NCBI GenBank assembly: GCA_005878685.1
Contig: VBLN01000215.1
Location: 1 to 7,312, forward strand
DNA: 7,312 nt
Source of the DNA: Deltaproteobacteria bacterium
GTDB lineage: Bacteria; Desulfobacterota; Binatia; UBA9968
Direction of reading: 5' to 3'
The translations under genes and the position numbers were made by a program. Shown in pieces: positions 5,505-7,312 of the stretch. The stretch's first letter is position 1, and each line of letters begins with the position of its first letter. The notes under the pieces were generated by a model. That model did not search any database. It worked only from the letters and a program-made list of their open reading frames with translations, and had not been told where the DNA came from.

Positions 5505-6365
5505 TCAAGAGCGCGAAGGAGCTGGCGCCGGCTTGCCAGTGCGGGTCGCGCTCCACTTGCCGTTACTTCCGCCGGATTTGACGGTCCCCTCAATGGCGTT
5601 GCCGGTCACGCGGCCGGTGTATTGGGCGCCGCTGGCACTGAAACTGATCTGATCCCCGCGCAGCCTGCCATTCGAGAGCGGCGTGGTTTGACTTCCGGAC
5701 TTGAGCGTTCCGGAAATCATCTGGAATTCTTGCTTGAGGCTGAGTTCTCCTTGTGGAAGTTGCCACGTCCCTTCCACTTTTGCCGGCACGATCCAGAGAT
5801 GAGCCGTGCACCAATTGCTGCAGCCGTTGCTTACCGTGGCCGTCTCATCGTCCTTCCACTCTCCCATCGTGAAGGAATTCGACACGATACGAGTGCCGGG
5901 CTTGAGATCGAGGATCTTCGGGCGCAGCCTGAGATTGATTTCAGGCAGCAGAAACATGGTAATCACAGTGGCTTGCGAGAAATCGCTCTCGAACAGGTCG
6001 GCTTTGACGAAAGTGGCTTTGTCGCTCACGCCCTCTTTCGCGGCATTGCGTTTCGAAAGCTCCACCATGTCCGGGTTGTATTCGATACCAAGGGCCCGGA
6101 TGCCGCGTTTCGCGGCGGTGATTACGGTGCGCCCGTCGCCCGAACCAAGGTCGATCACGTAATCTTTCGGCGTGACTTTGGCCATGTCGAGCATCTTATC
6201 TACCAGCGCCTGCGGCGTCGGCACCCACACCACATCCTTACCTTCCTGGCCGACCTGCGGCTGATATTCCTCTTGCGCCGCCTGCACCTGCGCGAAAATA
6301 CCAGCGACGATCACGCACAGACATAGCGCCAACAACCACTGACGCACAAAACGAAATGCATTCAT
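5505..6365 (-). CDS. Exported class I SAM-dependent methyltransferase with C-terminal beta-rich domain
   Basis: 286 residues; GGAGAA (6371-6376) sits five bases before the ATG. Residues 1-29 form a strong signal peptide: basic start MNAFRFVRQW, hydrophobic LLALCLCVIVAGIFA, and a VQA-A cleavage site. The methyltransferase domain follows (about 47-193). A helix VPTPQALVDKMLDMAKV leads to motif I, YVIDLGSGDGRT (69-80), then GIEYNPDMVELSKRNA (93-108, Glu95 expected to hold the ribose of SAM), FVKADLFESDF (119-129) and the strand VITMFLLPEINLRLRPK. Cys182 and Cys186 (GCSNWC) could form a disulfide in the periplasm. From about 196 a Gly- and Ser-rich domain of short strands begins (VEGTWQLPQGELSLKQEFQ, then ISGTLKSG, LRGDQISF, YTGRVTGNAIEGTV and GKWSATR), ending in a Pro-rich tail. 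Its substrate is unknown. An exported SAM enzyme is unusual, because SAM is a cytoplasmic cofactor. Confidence 0.85.
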   Translation of the reverse strand: MNAFRFVRQWLLALCLCVIVAGIFAQVQAAQEEYQPQVGQEGKDVVWVPTPQALVDKMLDMAKVTPKDYVIDLGSGDGRTVITAAKRGIRALGIEYNPDMVELSKRNAAKEGVSDKATFVKADLFESDFSQATVITMFLLPEINLRLRPKILDLKPGTRIVSNSFTMGEWKDDETATVSNGCSNWCTAHLWIVPAKVEGTWQLPQGELSLKQEFQMISGTLKSGSQTTPLSNGRLRGDQISFSASGAQYTGRVTGNAIEGTVKSGGSNGKWSATRTGKPAPAPSRS

Positions 6366-6897
6366 GTTTGTTCTCCGATGATTGGATTAAACACCTAGGT
6401 AGCCAATTCTTTTCCCAAGTATTCTAACTTTTCATATCCCGAGGCCGAGGAAATGTCCAGCCCCTAAGCACGAAAATGTCTAGTCCTCTAGGCTCTGCAA
6501 TCGACCTCTACGGCGCGTCGCCACTTGACAAGACTCGTATTAGGAAAGGTATTGTGAGGCAGATTTTCCCTTACCTAAATTTGATAAAAGCTATGAAGGT
6601 GCCGCCGAAGCTACCGGGGCCTGTGGCAGCTCACCGAAGTGCTTGGCTGCGAGGCCAAATCGGAGCCGGAAAAGTTTGCGTTCGCGCCCGCACCCAATGT
6701 GAAGGTCGCAAGGCGAGATCTAATTTCTAGCCTCAATCAGATCTTTTTTGTTACGCGACACCCCAGGGGAGAATGGACTCCCTACTCTTTAGAAGAGCTT
6801 GGCGCTGATCGCACTCGTGAAGGCCCGATCTCTTACGAGTCGAGCCTTTGAGCTTCAAATTCTGAGTCAGGGCCAGCTGGGTCCGTAAAAACAAACC
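6366..6897. other. 532-bp gene-poor stretch between methyltransferase and beta-propeller genes
   Basis: No gene is supported. It must contain the promoter of the methyltransferase gene; a -10-like TAGAAT on the minus strand (around 6420-6425) has no matching -35. Other contents are a perfect ACCTAGGT palindrome (6393-6400), an imperfect AAATGTC repeat, an isolated plus-strand TTGACA (6525-6530), a weak hairpin AGATCT-N17-AGATCT followed by T5 (6716-6749), and interlocking dyads at 6813-6848. One plus-strand reading (about 6600-6720) has codon-like composition but no start signal and no family I recognise. Confidence 0.55.
6451..6493. repeat. Imperfect direct repeat with AAATGTC core, possible insertion-sequence end remnant
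   Basis: AAATGTCCAGCCCCTAAGC (6451-6469) and AAATGTCTAGTCCTCTAGGC (6474-6493) agree at 16 of 20 aligned positions with one gap, at a period of 23 bp. Such repeated short cores are common in transposase-binding ends of some insertion sequences. No transposase is present, so this is a suggestion only. Confidence 0.35.
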
Positions 6898-7312
6898 CTA
6901 ATCCAGCGGCTCCAGCTTGATGACGGAGGCGCCGTGGTTGTTGCCCACCCAGAAGGTGACCGGCGTCGTCGAATTGTCGACGAACACGCGCCGGATGTTC
7001 GTCTCCCTGGGGAGAAGATATTCGGTGACTTGGCCGCTCTTGGGATCGAGCCGCGTCACGAGGTCGGTCCACATCGAACCAGCCCATATTTCCCCGTTTT
7101 TATCCGGCACCACGTGGTAGGGAGCGCTCCAGGGCGTCGGTAGTTTCCATTCCTGGATCTTCTCGGTCTTCGGGTCGAACATCCCGATGCCGTTCGCGCC
7201 GTATTCGGCAAACCAGAGGCGGTTTTGAGAGTCCACCCTGCCCCGGCGCGGTCGCGAGTTGGGCGTCGGCGTCGACCAAACCTTGAACTGTTTCGTCTTC
7301 GCGTCGATCCTG
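6898..7312 (-). CDS. Vgb/SMP-30-like beta-propeller (streptogramin lyase family) protein, 5' end beyond the window
   Basis: The frame enters from the right edge and ends at the TAG at 6898-6900, giving the last 137 residues of a longer protein. Repeating propeller blades are visible. RIDAKTKQFKVWSTPTP is followed by VDSQNRLWFAEYGANGIGMFDPKTEKIQEWKLPTP, then VVPDKNGEIWAGSMWTDLVTRLDPKSGQVTEYLLP and VFVDNSTTPVTFWVGNNHGASVIKLEPLD at the C-terminus. The pattern 'D..g.iWf.e......i...DP.tg...e..lP' is that of virginiamycin B lyase-like propellers, about 45 residues per blade. Most relatives are not antibiotic lyases; many are secreted and attached to carboxypeptidase-regulatory-like or cytochrome modules, so resistance should not be inferred. 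The catalytic residues and any signal peptide would lie in the missing part or cannot be assigned here. No clear terminator follows. Confidence 0.82.
   Translation of the reverse strand, partial: RIDAKTKQFKVWSTPTPNSRPRRGRVDSQNRLWFAEYGANGIGMFDPKTEKIQEWKLPTPWSAPYHVVPDKNGEIWAGSMWTDLVTRLDPKSGQVTEYLLPRETNIRRVFVDNSTTPVTFWVGNNHGASVIKLEPLD

Noticed and set aside
5622..6326. Long plus-strand open frame opposite the methyltransferase
   Set aside because: It is antisense to a gene with clear motifs and signal peptide, is rich in Arg and His as mirror frames are, and has no ribosome-binding site.
6476..6851. Two small plus-strand frames (6476-6730 and 6639-6851) as genes
   Set aside because: They have no ribosome-binding sites, overlap each other and resemble no known protein; at most one covers a decayed coding remnant.
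6898..7312. Calling the propeller an antibiotic (streptogramin) resistance gene
   Set aside because: Only the C-terminal blades are visible and most Vgb-like propellers are not lyases, so the resistance claim cannot be supported.

Overview
The window looks like chromosomal DNA from a moderately GC-rich, Gram-negative soil- or sediment-type bacterium. Three complete genes and one partial gene encode exported proteins with clear signal sequences, one of them a lipoprotein with a lipobox, which fits a double-membrane cell. The mix is typical of poorly cultured proteobacteria-like lineages (Binatota, Rokubacteria, Tectomicrobia or Deltaproteobacteria-type metagenome bins). It contains orphan TctC/Bug and ABC-type periplasmic binding proteins, a carboxymuconolactone decarboxylase-like protein, a SnoaL-like protein, an amidohydrolase and a streptogramin-lyase-like propeller. 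That taxonomic placement is inference from protein style only.

Layout. Positions 1-2787 hold four genes on the minus strand. In transcription order they are a SnoaL-like protein (2787-2323), a TctC-type binding protein (2228-1197), a cysteine-free CMD-family protein (1157-606) and an Fe3+/ABC-type binding protein that runs off the left edge (481-1). The middle pair is only 39 bp apart and is the best operon candidate. Positions 2788-3160 are non-coding. They carry a dyad symmetry, a 23-codon plus-strand relic resembling an amidohydrolase, and a clear intrinsic terminator. That terminator ends the next minus-strand gene, a 138-residue all-helical protein of unknown function (3577-3161). This gene is divergent from a plus-strand TPR lipoprotein gene (3805-4467), which overlaps tail-to-tail by 20 bp with a minus-strand COG3618-type amidohydrolase (5344-4448).

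Upstream of the amidohydrolase, on the same strand, lies an exported class I methyltransferase with a C-terminal beta-rich domain (6365-5505). A 532-bp gene-poor stretch follows, with an imperfect 23-bp-period repeat and small dyads. The right edge cuts a Vgb/SMP-30-like beta-propeller gene (7312-6898).

How the genes work together: the left cluster reads as periplasmic capture of an organic (carboxylic) solute plus small accessory enzymes of aromatic or lactone type. No membrane permease or ATPase is present in the window, so the binding proteins either use a transporter encoded elsewhere or act as sensors. I see no CRISPR array, tRNA, rRNA, intact transposase or recognisable defence system. 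I found no convincing new multi-gene system. The items most worth a second look are the exported methyltransferase, the helical orphan beside a lipoprotein, and the signs of gene decay in the two intergenic stretches.
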